Origin: a virus
Length of the DNA: 20,522 bases
IMG/VR virus record: IMGVR_UViG_3300008262_003058
Span: 1 to 20,522 of that record
Reading direction: 5' to 3' (one strand)
The stretch's first letter is position 1, and the number at the start of each line of letters is the position of its first letter. Position numbers and translations under genes: made by a program. The notes under the pieces are model-generated. The model was not told the DNA's origin, did no database searches, and saw only the letters and a program-made list of their open reading frames with translations. Of the stretch, positions 5,768 through 13,120 are shown in pieces.

Positions 5768-7555
5768 CTATAAACTAACACATATAAATATAAACAAATT
5801 GAGGTTTTTTTCATCCAACATACCCCCTTTTTCATTCAAAACCTTCTTTTTTGCTGAAATTCCATTTATATATTCACGTGCTAGCTTTTTAGCGTTTGTG
5901 TTTAATACTCTATCTTCTCTCTTTCTTTCTTTGTGGTTTTCTTTATCTCCCAATGGGTCTCTACCGTATGGGTGCTTATCTTTACCATAGGTATTTCCTT
6001 CTCTAGGTCTTCCAACTTCCCTATTTAATTCAATTTCAGTTTTTAATTTACTGATTTCTTCTTCCACATTTTGTGGTTGTGGTGGGTTTGCTGGGTCCTG
6101 TCCTTGCTGTTCAATTGAAGTGTGTCTGAAACGGTCTTTAAGGTCTAATATTACTTTTGCTCTTTCAATATCAATTTCATCTTGTGACATTCCAAAAATA
6201 TTGTGATATGCCCAATCTGATGATAACATATTAAGTGCTTTTGTATCAGATGCTAATCTTACCTTCTCACTCCAAAGATTAACTTTCTCTTGCTCATATA
6301 TTGTAGAAGCGTTTGTTAAACTTAATTCAAAGTTTGTCATTTCTGAATCTTCAATACCTTGAGCTGCTAAGTGAACTACTGCAATTTTTGCCAATTCACT
6401 AACAACTGTACGTTGGATTCTTTCGATAGTTCTTGCAAAACGAACATCTTCTGCGGCAAGAGTAGCTTTACCATTAACATTCTCATCATAAGAAAGATAT
6501 GCTTTTGGTACTCTTAATGCTGCAAATAATTTGTTTTTTAGATAATCAATATCCTCAATTGCTGCATAATCTAATCCAGCCAAGTTATCAATTGAAGTTC
6601 CACTATCACTACCACGAACAGGTAGAAAGAAATCTTCAGTAAGGTTTTGGATATTGTATTTTAGGTTGTAATCACCAGTATTTTTATCAACAAATGGAGT
6701 TTTCTTCATTTTATTGATAATTTTTTGCATATAGTTATCCACTTCTTGCGGTGGAATATTACCTATATCTATTTTGAACACTCTCTTTTCAGGTGCTCTC
6801 ATAATACGATGGATTAACATCGCATCTTCCATAAGAGATAATTGTTTCCAAATTCTTCTCGCACCCTCAATCATTCCTTTACCATAAGGAAGAAAGTTAG
6901 TATCCGATAACATTCTGAAGTGAGCCATTTCATATTGCTCATATTCTTTTTTACCAAATCTATCCAATTCAACCTTATACTTTACATAATCAGGATTGTT
7001 TGGGTCAGTTCCTTCTAATCTCTCTACATTATAAACAGAATGAGGTGCTACATTTATAATACCTTTACCAGGCATAATTTCTAATGCTATAAAAGCATCA
7101 CCATATTTTACTAAATTTCTAATCCAAGGCCATAAATTAAATTCTATGTTCATTATATCATAGAATAAATTATGCAATACATCTCTTACTTTTTCGTTTG
7201 TTGATTTAATTTGAAGTACATCACCATATTCATTCTTAGTTGTACTCTCATCAGCGTATATATCTAATGCAGAAGAAATAATTGGGTCAGTATCCATAGC
7301 ATCATAATCCCTAAAAAGTTCTCTACGAACTTGATGATACGCCATTGATTGTGCACCCTGATGGGTTTCATAATAAGACCTTTGCAGTTTTGTATATCTA
7401 TCTCTAAGGTTTACAAAGTTTGTATTATATTGACGGTCTTCAACATCAACAACTCTGCGTTTACCATCTTTATCAACGGTTACGATTGCATTAGTTGAAA
7501 ATAGTTTTTTAAGTCTCCCAAAGAAACTCCTATCGTCTTGAAATTGTTCTGCCAT
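5768..7555 (-). CDS. 20: Portal vertex protein, T4 gp20-like
   Basis: Forms the dodecameric ring at the special vertex through which DNA is packaged and on which the head is nucleated. It has 595 aa against 524 in T4. Family marks in order: YDAMDTDPIISSALDIYADE (84-103); LIHRIMRAPEKRVFKIDIGN (247-266), matching the T4 RAPERRVFYIDVGN stretch; a long helix to residue 290; FFLPVRGSDSGTSIDNLAG (309-327); and IEDIDYLKNKLFAALRVPKA (333-352), matching the T4 IEDIEYFQKKLYRSLNVP stretch. The extra length is a charged C-terminal tail (about 495-595) rich in Lys/Arg/Glu. The last residues NLFIFICVSL are hydrophobic and are encoded by the AT-rich motif serving the next gene. The start is ATG at 7555, 8 nt after the previous stop, without Shine-Dalgarno. 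Confidence 0.95.
   Translation of the reverse strand: MAEQFQDDRSFFGRLKKLFSTNAIVTVDKDGKRRVVDVEDRQYNTNFVNLRDRYTKLQRSYYETHQGAQSMAYHQVRRELFRDYDAMDTDPIISSALDIYADESTTKNEYGDVLQIKSTNEKVRDVLHNLFYDIMNIEFNLWPWIRNLVKYGDAFIALEIMPGKGIINVAPHSVYNVERLEGTDPNNPDYVKYKVELDRFGKKEYEQYEMAHFRMLSDTNFLPYGKGMIEGARRIWKQLSLMEDAMLIHRIMRAPEKRVFKIDIGNIPPQEVDNYMQKIINKMKKTPFVDKNTGDYNLKYNIQNLTEDFFLPVRGSDSGTSIDNLAGLDYAAIEDIDYLKNKLFAALRVPKAYLSYDENVNGKATLAAEDVRFARTIERIQRTVVSELAKIAVVHLAAQGIEDSEMTNFELSLTNASTIYEQEKVNLWSEKVRLASDTKALNMLSSDWAYHNIFGMSQDEIDIERAKVILDLKDRFRHTSIEQQGQDPANPPQPQNVEEEISKLKTEIELNREVGRPREGNTYGKDKHPYGRDPLGDKENHKERKREDRVLNTNAKKLAREYINGISAKKKVLNEKGGMLDEKNLNLFIFICVSL
5783..5792 (-). promoter_or_regulatory. AT-rich motif, putative phage promoter for the 289-aa gene
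   Basis: The coding strand reads TATATTTATA, 40 nt upstream of the start at 5742. It is embedded in the last codons of gp20. One of at least six related sites; see the finding on the recurrent motif. Confidence 0.4.
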
Positions 7556-7563
7556 AATTTATT

Positions 7564-8001
7564 TTACCATTTTCTACAAGACCAATATCTTGCTTTTGTT
7601 CTTGGACCAGGATTATCACAATTATGTCTTGCTCTGAAATTTTTTCTTCTTTCTGGATTAGACTTCTTAATTCTCATATTCGGGTCACCAAAGTTTACCT
7701 TAACAACCTTTCCAGTTTTTGGGTTCTTAACATAAACCTTAAATTTTTTAACATCACCTCTCATTGGTTTTCCAAGCTTTACTTCTCTACCTTGATACTC
7801 TGCTTCAAAAACACAATTACACCCAGCCTCATCTAAAGATTGTGAGTAAGATTTAAGATATGCTATGAAATCATCCATATCTTCTTGCTCTACATCCAAT
7901 TCATCATAATCATCAATTGGGTTATCAGCTGGTTGGTCTCCTTTGGAATATGCTTTATCTACATATTCATCTTCTTTTAGGATATTTGATAATCTAATCA
8001 T
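7564..8001 (-). CDS. Small Cys/His-containing phage protein with C-terminal YWSCRKW motif
   Basis: A 145-aa protein. Residues 1-58 are acidic and probably flexible, starting MIRLSNILKED. Residues 67-145 are a basic conserved domain: EAEYQGREVKLGKPMRGDVK, then VYVKNPKTGKVVKVNFGDP, then the ending NCDNPGPRTKARYWSCRKW. This resembles phage and giant-virus families of unknown function (DUF5872/DUF6321-like by memory, not checked). Cys61, Cys63, His126, Cys128 and Cys142 could bind metal. L-D-E-A at 56-59 has the same residues as the predicted gp23 cut, and V-F-E-A lies at 64-67, so the basic domain may be released inside the head. It has the strongest Shine-Dalgarno in the window. It stands between terminase and portal, where T4 has gp18 and gp19. 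Confidence 0.8.
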   Translation of the reverse strand: MIRLSNILKEDEYVDKAYSKGDQPADNPIDDYDELDVEQEDMDDFIAYLKSYSQSLDEAGCNCVFEAEYQGREVKLGKPMRGDVKKFKVYVKNPKTGKVVKVNFGDPNMRIKKSNPERRKNFRARHNCDNPGPRTKARYWSCRKW

Positions 8002-8006
8002 TTTGG

Positions 8007-8014
8007 TCTCCTTT
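8007..8014 (-). promoter_or_regulatory. Strong Shine-Dalgarno of the 145-aa gene
   Basis: The coding strand reads AAAGGAGA, with 5 nt between it and the ATG at 8001. Unusual here, where most genes have none. It supports this start and suggests high expression. Confidence 0.7.
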
Positions 8015-8032
8015 TTCTATTTTGACATATAC

Positions 8033-8042
8033 CATAAATATC
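8033..8042 (-). promoter_or_regulatory. AT-rich motif, putative phage promoter for the 145-aa gene
   Basis: The coding strand reads GATATTTATG about 32 nt upstream of the start at 8001, in the 66-bp gap after the terminase gene. It resembles the other TATTTATA-type sites. No terminator hairpin was seen in the gap. Confidence 0.4.
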
Positions 8043-8067
8043 ACTAATTATCAAAACACCTACATTT

Positions 8068-9615
8068 TTACAACCATTGAGATAAGTCCTCAATATCATC
8101 ACCAATTCTCATCTTCCAAGGGTTATCATCTCTATCCGATGGACCATAAACACCACTATATTGTTGGTTTGATGAAATACCACCCAAAGTTCTTTTTGTA
8201 AGGTCAATTCCTTCTTGTCTTAAACGAAGTGCTGTATCCCTAACCCATAATCCAATTGAAAATGCCATTGTCAAGTCATCTTCATCAATTAAACGGTTTG
8301 AACGAATTGTTACTGCTTTTTCTCTAAAATATTCATCTAACTTTGAAATAATAAGTGGACGTGTTTTAGAAGTAGTTGAAAACCCCGCCACCATCTGTCT
8401 TTCATCTGTACGATATTTGTTTCTCATTTGGTGTTCAACATCCACATACTTCAAATCTTTACTCATATAGAATAGATTTTTATATTGTCTATCTATACAC
8501 TGCTGAATACAAGCCCAACCGATGTTTGAGTTTTCTATTACTAATAAAGCATCATTATATTCGGTTGAAAGATTTACTAAGAAATTTCCAAAATCTTTTG
8601 TATCAATTTTACCTTTATATTCTGCTACTTGAGTTGCATTGATTATATCCATTACATGACATGCTGAAAAGTCAGAACCATCACCTCTAGCAACGTCCGC
8701 CACAACCATGTAAGAACCATTTGCAGTAGGATATTCCCATCTCCAAAGGTTTCCATCAAATCCAGTCTTTTCGATTGGGTCTTGACAATAACTTTCTTTA
8801 TAGAACATCAATAACTCAGGTTCAATAACTGTATCACCTGAAGATACGAAGTCACAATCACACTCTTGAGCTGCTTTTTTCTGTCCTAATAATTTTTCTT
8901 GCTCATCTCTCCAAGTCTGGTCTCTTTCAGGATGTACTGTCCAATGTAGTTTAATTGTATTAAATGGATTTGTACCATCTTCAGCACCCAACCAAGTTTT
9001 GTGAAACCAGTTACCAACACCATTTGGAGTAGAAAGTGAAATACAACTACCACCTGTTGAAAGTGTGGATTGCGCTGCTACCCAAATTTCATCAATATCA
9101 TCAATAAATGCGGCCTCATCAAATATAAGTAAAGAAAGTGCTTCAGAACGTCCTGCATCAGGTGATGATGCAATTGCTTTAATTTGAGAACCATTTTGTA
9201 AACGAAGGGAAAGTTTGTTATCTTCCAAAGAACCACCCTTTAACCAACTTGGTAGTAGTTCATGCATTACTCTCACCTTAGTTACTAAGTTCTTTGCTAC
9301 ATCTTGCTTAGTTGCAATAACCAATACGTTAAAATCTGAATTGAATATCATTTTCCACAAAGCAAATCCAGCACATAAAGTTGAGATACCAGTCTGACGA
9401 GATTTAAGAACTATATTAAAACGATTGTTCTTAAATTCAGTTAGAGTTTTTTCTTGAAATGGAAAAAGGTGAAAAGGTATCTTACCTCTCACCGGATGCT
9501 GAATCATACAATATTTTTTCATAAAGTGTATTGGGTCAGTAGCACACTTTTTGTATTCTTCTGCTATAATTTCTTTAAGACTTTTCTTTTGCGTTATACC
9601 TAAATTTTGAGCCAT
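8068..9615 (-). CDS. 17: Terminase large subunit, T4 gp17-like (ATPase and nuclease)
   Basis: DNA-packaging motor that docks on the portal, pumps DNA using ATP and cuts the concatemer. It has 515 aa. ATPase domain: P-loop K71-S-R-Q-T-G-I-S-T79, in which the usual GK lysine is Ile and a Lys stands at the start of the loop, a deviant Walker A arrangement also known in other terminases; Walker B LLIFDEAAF (Asp166, Glu167); coupling motif STPNG (195-199). RNase H-like nuclease domain: VVADVARGDGSD (Asp307), VIENSNIG (Glu361), DEDDLTMAFS (Asp446/447). I chose the ATG at 9615, one nucleotide after the previous stop; the open frame reaches a TTG at 9624, which would overlap the upstream gene. No intein was seen. 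Confidence 0.95.
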   Translation of the reverse strand: MAQNLGITQKKSLKEIIAEEYKKCATDPIHFMKKYCMIQHPVRGKIPFHLFPFQEKTLTEFKNNRFNIVLKSRQTGISTLCAGFALWKMIFNSDFNVLVIATKQDVAKNLVTKVRVMHELLPSWLKGGSLEDNKLSLRLQNGSQIKAIASSPDAGRSEALSLLIFDEAAFIDDIDEIWVAAQSTLSTGGSCISLSTPNGVGNWFHKTWLGAEDGTNPFNTIKLHWTVHPERDQTWRDEQEKLLGQKKAAQECDCDFVSSGDTVIEPELLMFYKESYCQDPIEKTGFDGNLWRWEYPTANGSYMVVADVARGDGSDFSACHVMDIINATQVAEYKGKIDTKDFGNFLVNLSTEYNDALLVIENSNIGWACIQQCIDRQYKNLFYMSKDLKYVDVEHQMRNKYRTDERQMVAGFSTTSKTRPLIISKLDEYFREKAVTIRSNRLIDEDDLTMAFSIGLWVRDTALRLRQEGIDLTKRTLGGISSNQQYSGVYGPSDRDDNPWKMRIGDDIEDLSQWL

Positions 9616-9616
9616 C

Positions 9617-10297
9617 TTAATCAATTGGTGGTTTTACCAAATCGTAGTTTTTATCTTTAAGTTTATTCCAAGCTTCATTTCTTTTCTGATAAGCTATTTC
9701 CAATTCTTCTTCAAAATTCTTAATATCAGCCAAAATTTCTGCTTTCATTTCTTCAGCATCTTTTTCCATTTTCCACTTTTCCAATTTACCATCTTCACCA
9801 ACTATTTCATATTCTTGCTTTACATCTTTATATGCTTGTTGAAATTGTGCTATAACTTCTTTACCATATGCAATCATATTTTGGAATGACCTATAATCTG
9901 TATAAGCTTCCCACAAACCATCTTGTTTAATTTTTAATTCTTTTTTTGCTAAACATTTAGCACAATATCCAGTTTTAGAAATAAGTTTTTTATCTGCTTG
10001 ACTTACTTTAATTGTATTACAATCTTTAGCAGAACAAGTATTTAATTTGTTAAGATATTCACGAACTTCCGCAAATGTATCCGAATTCTCATTTATTCTT
10101 ACTCTACCAAATTCTTTTTGTTCCCATTTTTTACCATCTGAATCTGTCCAAACTTCTCCAATTTCTCTTTTACGATTGGATTCGGTTTGCGCAAATGAAA
10201 CAAAACTTTCTTTTTCATATTCACCCCCAGTTGCAACCATATTTGCTAATTTTCTGCGGGTTGGGTGCATGTATTTTTTTTGGAATTCCTTTGACAT
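9617..10297 (-). CDS. Zinc-ribbon protein upstream of terminase; candidate small terminase subunit or packaging factor
   Basis: A 226-aa protein. The opening MSKEFQKKYMHPTRRKLANM is followed by a basic region. Cys88-x4-Cys93 and Cys112-x2-Cys115 form a probable zinc ribbon (90-118). Residues 140-215 are a long charged coiled coil. It ends two nucleotides before the gp17 start, the place where T4 has gp16, the small terminase subunit. A coiled coil suits gp16, but T4 gp16 has no zinc site, so the role is inferred from location only. An AT-rich motif identical over 15 bp to one before the 13531 gene lies 20 nt upstream of the ATG, so this gene and gp17 probably share a transcript. Confidence 0.8.
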   Translation of the reverse strand: MSKEFQKKYMHPTRRKLANMVATGGEYEKESFVSFAQTESNRKREIGEVWTDSDGKKWEQKEFGRVRINENSDTFAEVREYLNKLNTCSAKDCNTIKVSQADKKLISKTGYCAKCLAKKELKIKQDGLWEAYTDYRSFQNMIAYGKEVIAQFQQAYKDVKQEYEIVGEDGKLEKWKMEKDAEEMKAEILADIKNFEEELEIAYQKRNEAWNKLKDKNYDLVKPPID

Positions 10298-10316
10298 ATT
10301 ATTTACGATATTCTTA

Positions 10317-10331
10317 TATATATAAGTATAT
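10317..10331 (-). promoter_or_regulatory. AT-rich motif, putative phage promoter for the zinc-ribbon/terminase pair
   Basis: The coding strand reads ATATACTTATATATA, 20 nt upstream of the ATG at 10297. The same 15-mer occurs at 13554-13568 before another gene. Placed in a 51-bp gap after the gene ending at 10349. Confidence 0.5.
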
Positions 10332-10348
10332 CAAAATAATAAAAAAGA

Positions 10349-11038
10349 TTACTTTTCGAAGAATATACCTAAAATTTGATTTAGTGGTGCGAATGCGCCT
10401 GTAAGTTTATATGTATTCCCGCCATAAACGAATACAATACCTTCGTTTGGTACTATTTTATCAAATCCACCTAAAGCATTTAATCTTTCTAACTCCAATT
10501 TAAGTTTTTGTATTTTCTTTGGGTCACCACTTGCTTTTACTTGAGATATGGTACTTTCTAAACGAGCTACCATTTGTTTTTTAGCACTATCAGGATTTGC
10601 TGTAAGTACTGAACTCATAAAGGATAGTACATCGGCACCAACTCCTAAAAATATTTCTTCAAACTTCATTAAGTTTTGTTTAGATATTTTTTGTTGGTCT
10701 TGCTTATCGGTTTGCTCAGCCCAAGCTTTTAATTTTGGGTCTTGAATTGTATTAATACGGAATGATTTATCACCAAAAGCCCATCTCTTAACCAATCCTA
10801 TTTTTTCTTGTGTATCTAATTTCTTTGCACCTTTTTCAACAAACTTAGTCCACCAAGCTTGATGATAATCCGCCACACCATCGGAATCGGATAATCCAAA
10901 TTCAGATTGTAATTTACCAATCATAGAAATATACTTTCCTTGCAATTTAGAAAGTTTTTCTGATTTTGGAAGTTTTTGCATTGGAGGTCCTTGAATTGTA
11001 TATTTAGATTGAACGTGTCCATTTACTTGCTTAATCAT
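10349..11038 (-). CDS. C-terminal part of a frame-broken ligase-like protein
   Basis: As it stands, an ATG-started frame of 229 aa. The same frame is open further upstream to 11134 and there codes YSPLLVFHGTFEYDKDGNVI followed by GENQQAAKILAG, which looks like genuine protein, so the ATG at 11038 is probably internal. Near the C-terminus NEGIVFVYGGNTYKLTG resembles motif IV (EGxV) and motif V of the covalent nucleotidyltransferase (DNA/RNA ligase) superfamily. Motif I (KTDGQAL) lies in the gene just upstream in another frame. The two pieces together would make one ligase-like domain. No leader or Shine-Dalgarno supports independent translation. It may be a broken remnant, an assembly error, or a frameshifted product. 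Confidence 0.65.
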   Translation of the reverse strand: MIKQVNGHVQSKYTIQGPPMQKLPKSEKLSKLQGKYISMIGKLQSEFGLSDSDGVADYHQAWWTKFVEKGAKKLDTQEKIGLVKRWAFGDKSFRINTIQDPKLKAWAEQTDKQDQQKISKQNLMKFEEIFLGVGADVLSFMSSVLTANPDSAKKQMVARLESTISQVKASGDPKKIQKLKLELERLNALGGFDKIVPNEGIVFVYGGNTYKLTGAFAPLNQILGIFFEK

Positions 11039-11099
11039 ACCAGCAAGTATTTTTGCAGCCTGTTGGTTTTCTCCAATTACATTACCATCTTTATCATAT

Positions 11100-13091
11100 T
11101 CAAAAGTTCCGTGAAATACTAATAATGGTGAATATCATTTTTCTTTGTGGTTCTGATAATGCTCCTATTGCTTTTGAAAGGTCACTCATAGCGAAGTTAT
11201 AAGCATCGGTCAATCCACCTCTACCAGCAAACTTATTTGCTACTTGTCCTATTGTCATAGCACCAACTCCTTTATCTTTAAGATGAGATTTATTACGAGC
11301 TGCAACTAATCTTCCACTTACCCAACTAATTGCTAAAGCCTGGCCATCTGTTTTTTCTCTTGCCAATTCTAAATCACCATTAAGTGCTCTTACTACAATT
11401 TGTTTAAGGTCACCAAATGTTAAACCCATTTCAATATCAAATGGATGTGCCATATGTCCATATGCACCACCTTCTAATAGTAAACCCTCATTCATTGGTG
11501 TTTCAATTTTAGAAAGTTTAGTATAATAATTTGGGTCTTCGTAAAGGTGGTCTAATGCAATTTCTTTTGCTATATTAACATCAGTTGTATGTTCTCTTTC
11601 TACTGCATATCCTTTTATGAATTCTGCTTTAAGAGTTTGTGGACTCATTTTATGATGTTTAGCAATATCTTTTAGTGTCATACCTTTTGCTAATCCACCA
11701 GGTATTTGGTCTTCTTTTACAGGCTGATATTCTTCACTACCATCTTTATCTAACTTTGATTTTAATTTCTTAACATCCTTTGGATTTGGTGCACCATTAA
11801 TATATCCACCCGGTAAACTTAACCCAACACCAGCTCCACCTGGCAATCCCATTTCATCAATTATTTCATCAACTATTTTTGTTATATCATCTTCTGAAAT
11901 CAAACCCTCTTTTACAACTTTAATGTTTTGCTTACCATCCATTTCAGCTTGTTTTCTTTGTTGTTTTTCTTTTGTTGTTAATATTTCTTCCCATCCTATA
12001 TCTTTTGCAGCCTGTAATGCATCTCCTAACCAATTAGTATATGCTCTTCTTGCACTAAATTTTCCAATAGTATCCGTATTTTTCGGTTCTTGCATTATTG
12101 GAAAGTTAGTAATTTGGTTACGTGGGTCTAATTCTTTGTAATTTACTAATTCCTTTTCTTTTTTAATTTCTTCTGGTCTATCTACAACATCGTGTCCAAT
12201 TTTTTTTGCTCTTATTTTTGATTGATTATGATATTGTTTCCAAGAAGATGCAAAAGGACCCGTACCATCATCACCTTCCATTCTTTCATTTGAACCTATT
12301 TGATTTGTAGAACCTTCACTAATTTTATCTTTTTTTGGAATACGAAAAGTTACTGCTTTCTTACCATTAATTGTTGGCATACCCCATTCATCCTTACCAA
12401 TAGATTTAACAACAACTTTTTTGTTTTTGAATTTACCCATTAAGATTTGGTCACCAACCTTTACATTCAATTTAATTTCTTCATTAATACACTCTTTTAA
12501 TTTCTTTAATTTAAGAGTAATCAATTTGAATATTTGGTCATCAAATTTTGGATATGCTTTTGTAAAGTTCTTTTTTCTTTCGGCTTCAGAACCACTACTT
12601 AACCAATAACGTACATCAGTACCACTTATAGGATTTGGTTGTGCCGGAGCTGCATAAACATACCCTTTATCCAAATATCCTACTTCTAATTTACCTTTAT
12701 ATGGTTTGAAGTATTTACCACTTAGACGAGATGCATCTTTTTCACCAACCACAGTTATAAAACCAGTAGTTTTTGAATCAAATTTATTAAGTATTTCTTC
12801 TGGAGCGTATGGGTTTTTGATTTGTACTATCTTATTTGAAGGAATACCAAACATCTTTTGCATGATTGTTTTCTTTTCCTTAAACCCAAATGGAGATTTT
12901 TTATTATCGGTTACATCGGAAGTTCCTATATAAACACTATCTTTTCCGAATTTTTTAACCAAATGGTCATACGTTGCGTAGTGACCCTTATGAAAAGGTT
13001 GAAAGCGGCCTGAATAGACAACAACTACTTTGTCTATCTTAGCCGCTTCTCCCAATATACTTTCTACTAAAAATTTTGTTAATCCCTTCAT
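11100..13091 (-). CDS. Multidomain protein: packaging-type N-terminus, NMNAT-like nucleotidyltransferase, DUF5661-like and ligase-like domains (frame broken near 11130)
   Basis: A 663-aa product. Residues 1-15 (MKGLTKFLVESILGE, then Ala) resemble the short capsid-targeting peptides of T4 internal head proteins (MKTYQEFIxEA type) with an L-x-E|A cut site. 20-195: nucleotidyltransferase of the NMNAT/cytidylyltransferase fold, with GRFQPFHKGH (28-37) and ISGTDVRYWL (155-164). 207-255: SH3/KOW-like module (VGDQILMGKF to MPTINGKK). 463-530: DUF5661-like (EHTTDVNIAKEIALDHLYED). From 541: ligase-like domain GGAYGHMAHPFD, with motif I K580-T-D-G-Q-A-L and GRLVAARNKSHLK (593-605); L-L-E-G at 538-541 could release it. 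The frame then runs into a stop at 11100 just where the sequence continues in another frame. Probably a head-packaged enzyme; biochemical substrates are unknown. Confidence 0.75.
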   Translation of the reverse strand: MKGLTKFLVESILGEAAKIDKVVVVYSGRFQPFHKGHYATYDHLVKKFGKDSVYIGTSDVTDNKKSPFGFKEKKTIMQKMFGIPSNKIVQIKNPYAPEEILNKFDSKTTGFITVVGEKDASRLSGKYFKPYKGKLEVGYLDKGYVYAAPAQPNPISGTDVRYWLSSGSEAERKKNFTKAYPKFDDQIFKLITLKLKKLKECINEEIKLNVKVGDQILMGKFKNKKVVVKSIGKDEWGMPTINGKKAVTFRIPKKDKISEGSTNQIGSNERMEGDDGTGPFASSWKQYHNQSKIRAKKIGHDVVDRPEEIKKEKELVNYKELDPRNQITNFPIMQEPKNTDTIGKFSARRAYTNWLGDALQAAKDIGWEEILTTKEKQQRKQAEMDGKQNIKVVKEGLISEDDITKIVDEIIDEMGLPGGAGVGLSLPGGYINGAPNPKDVKKLKSKLDKDGSEEYQPVKEDQIPGGLAKGMTLKDIAKHHKMSPQTLKAEFIKGYAVEREHTTDVNIAKEIALDHLYEDPNYYTKLSKIETPMNEGLLLEGGAYGHMAHPFDIEMGLTFGDLKQIVVRALNGDLELAREKTDGQALAISWVSGRLVAARNKSHLKDKGVGAMTIGQVANKFAGRGGLTDAYNFAMSDLSKAIGALSEPQRKMIFTIISISRNF

Positions 13092-13104
13092 ATAGTTTAT
13101 ATAC

Positions 13105-13116
13105 TATATAAATATT
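13105..13116 (-). promoter_or_regulatory. AT-rich motif, putative phage promoter for the multidomain gene
   Basis: The coding strand reads AATATTTATATA, starting 14 nt upstream of the ATG at 13091, within the 29-bp gap after the coiled-coil gene. A very short leader would result. Confidence 0.4.
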
Positions 13117-13120
13117 GGGA

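Noticed and set aside
5783-5792. T4 late promoter TATAAATA read on the plus strand here and at 13107 and 18361
   Set aside because: It would drive transcription away from all genes. I kept the sites only as an AT-rich motif of unknown polarity.
11100-11140. Programmed ribosomal frameshift between the two parts of the ligase-like gene
   Set aside because: No clear slippery heptamer or downstream structure was seen, and protein continuity suggests missing residues; indel or assembly error is more likely.
13092-13120. Terminator in the short gaps at 13092, 13532, 10298 and 8002
   Set aside because: No GC-containing stem with a T run was visible; the gaps hold only AT-rich promoter-like sequence.
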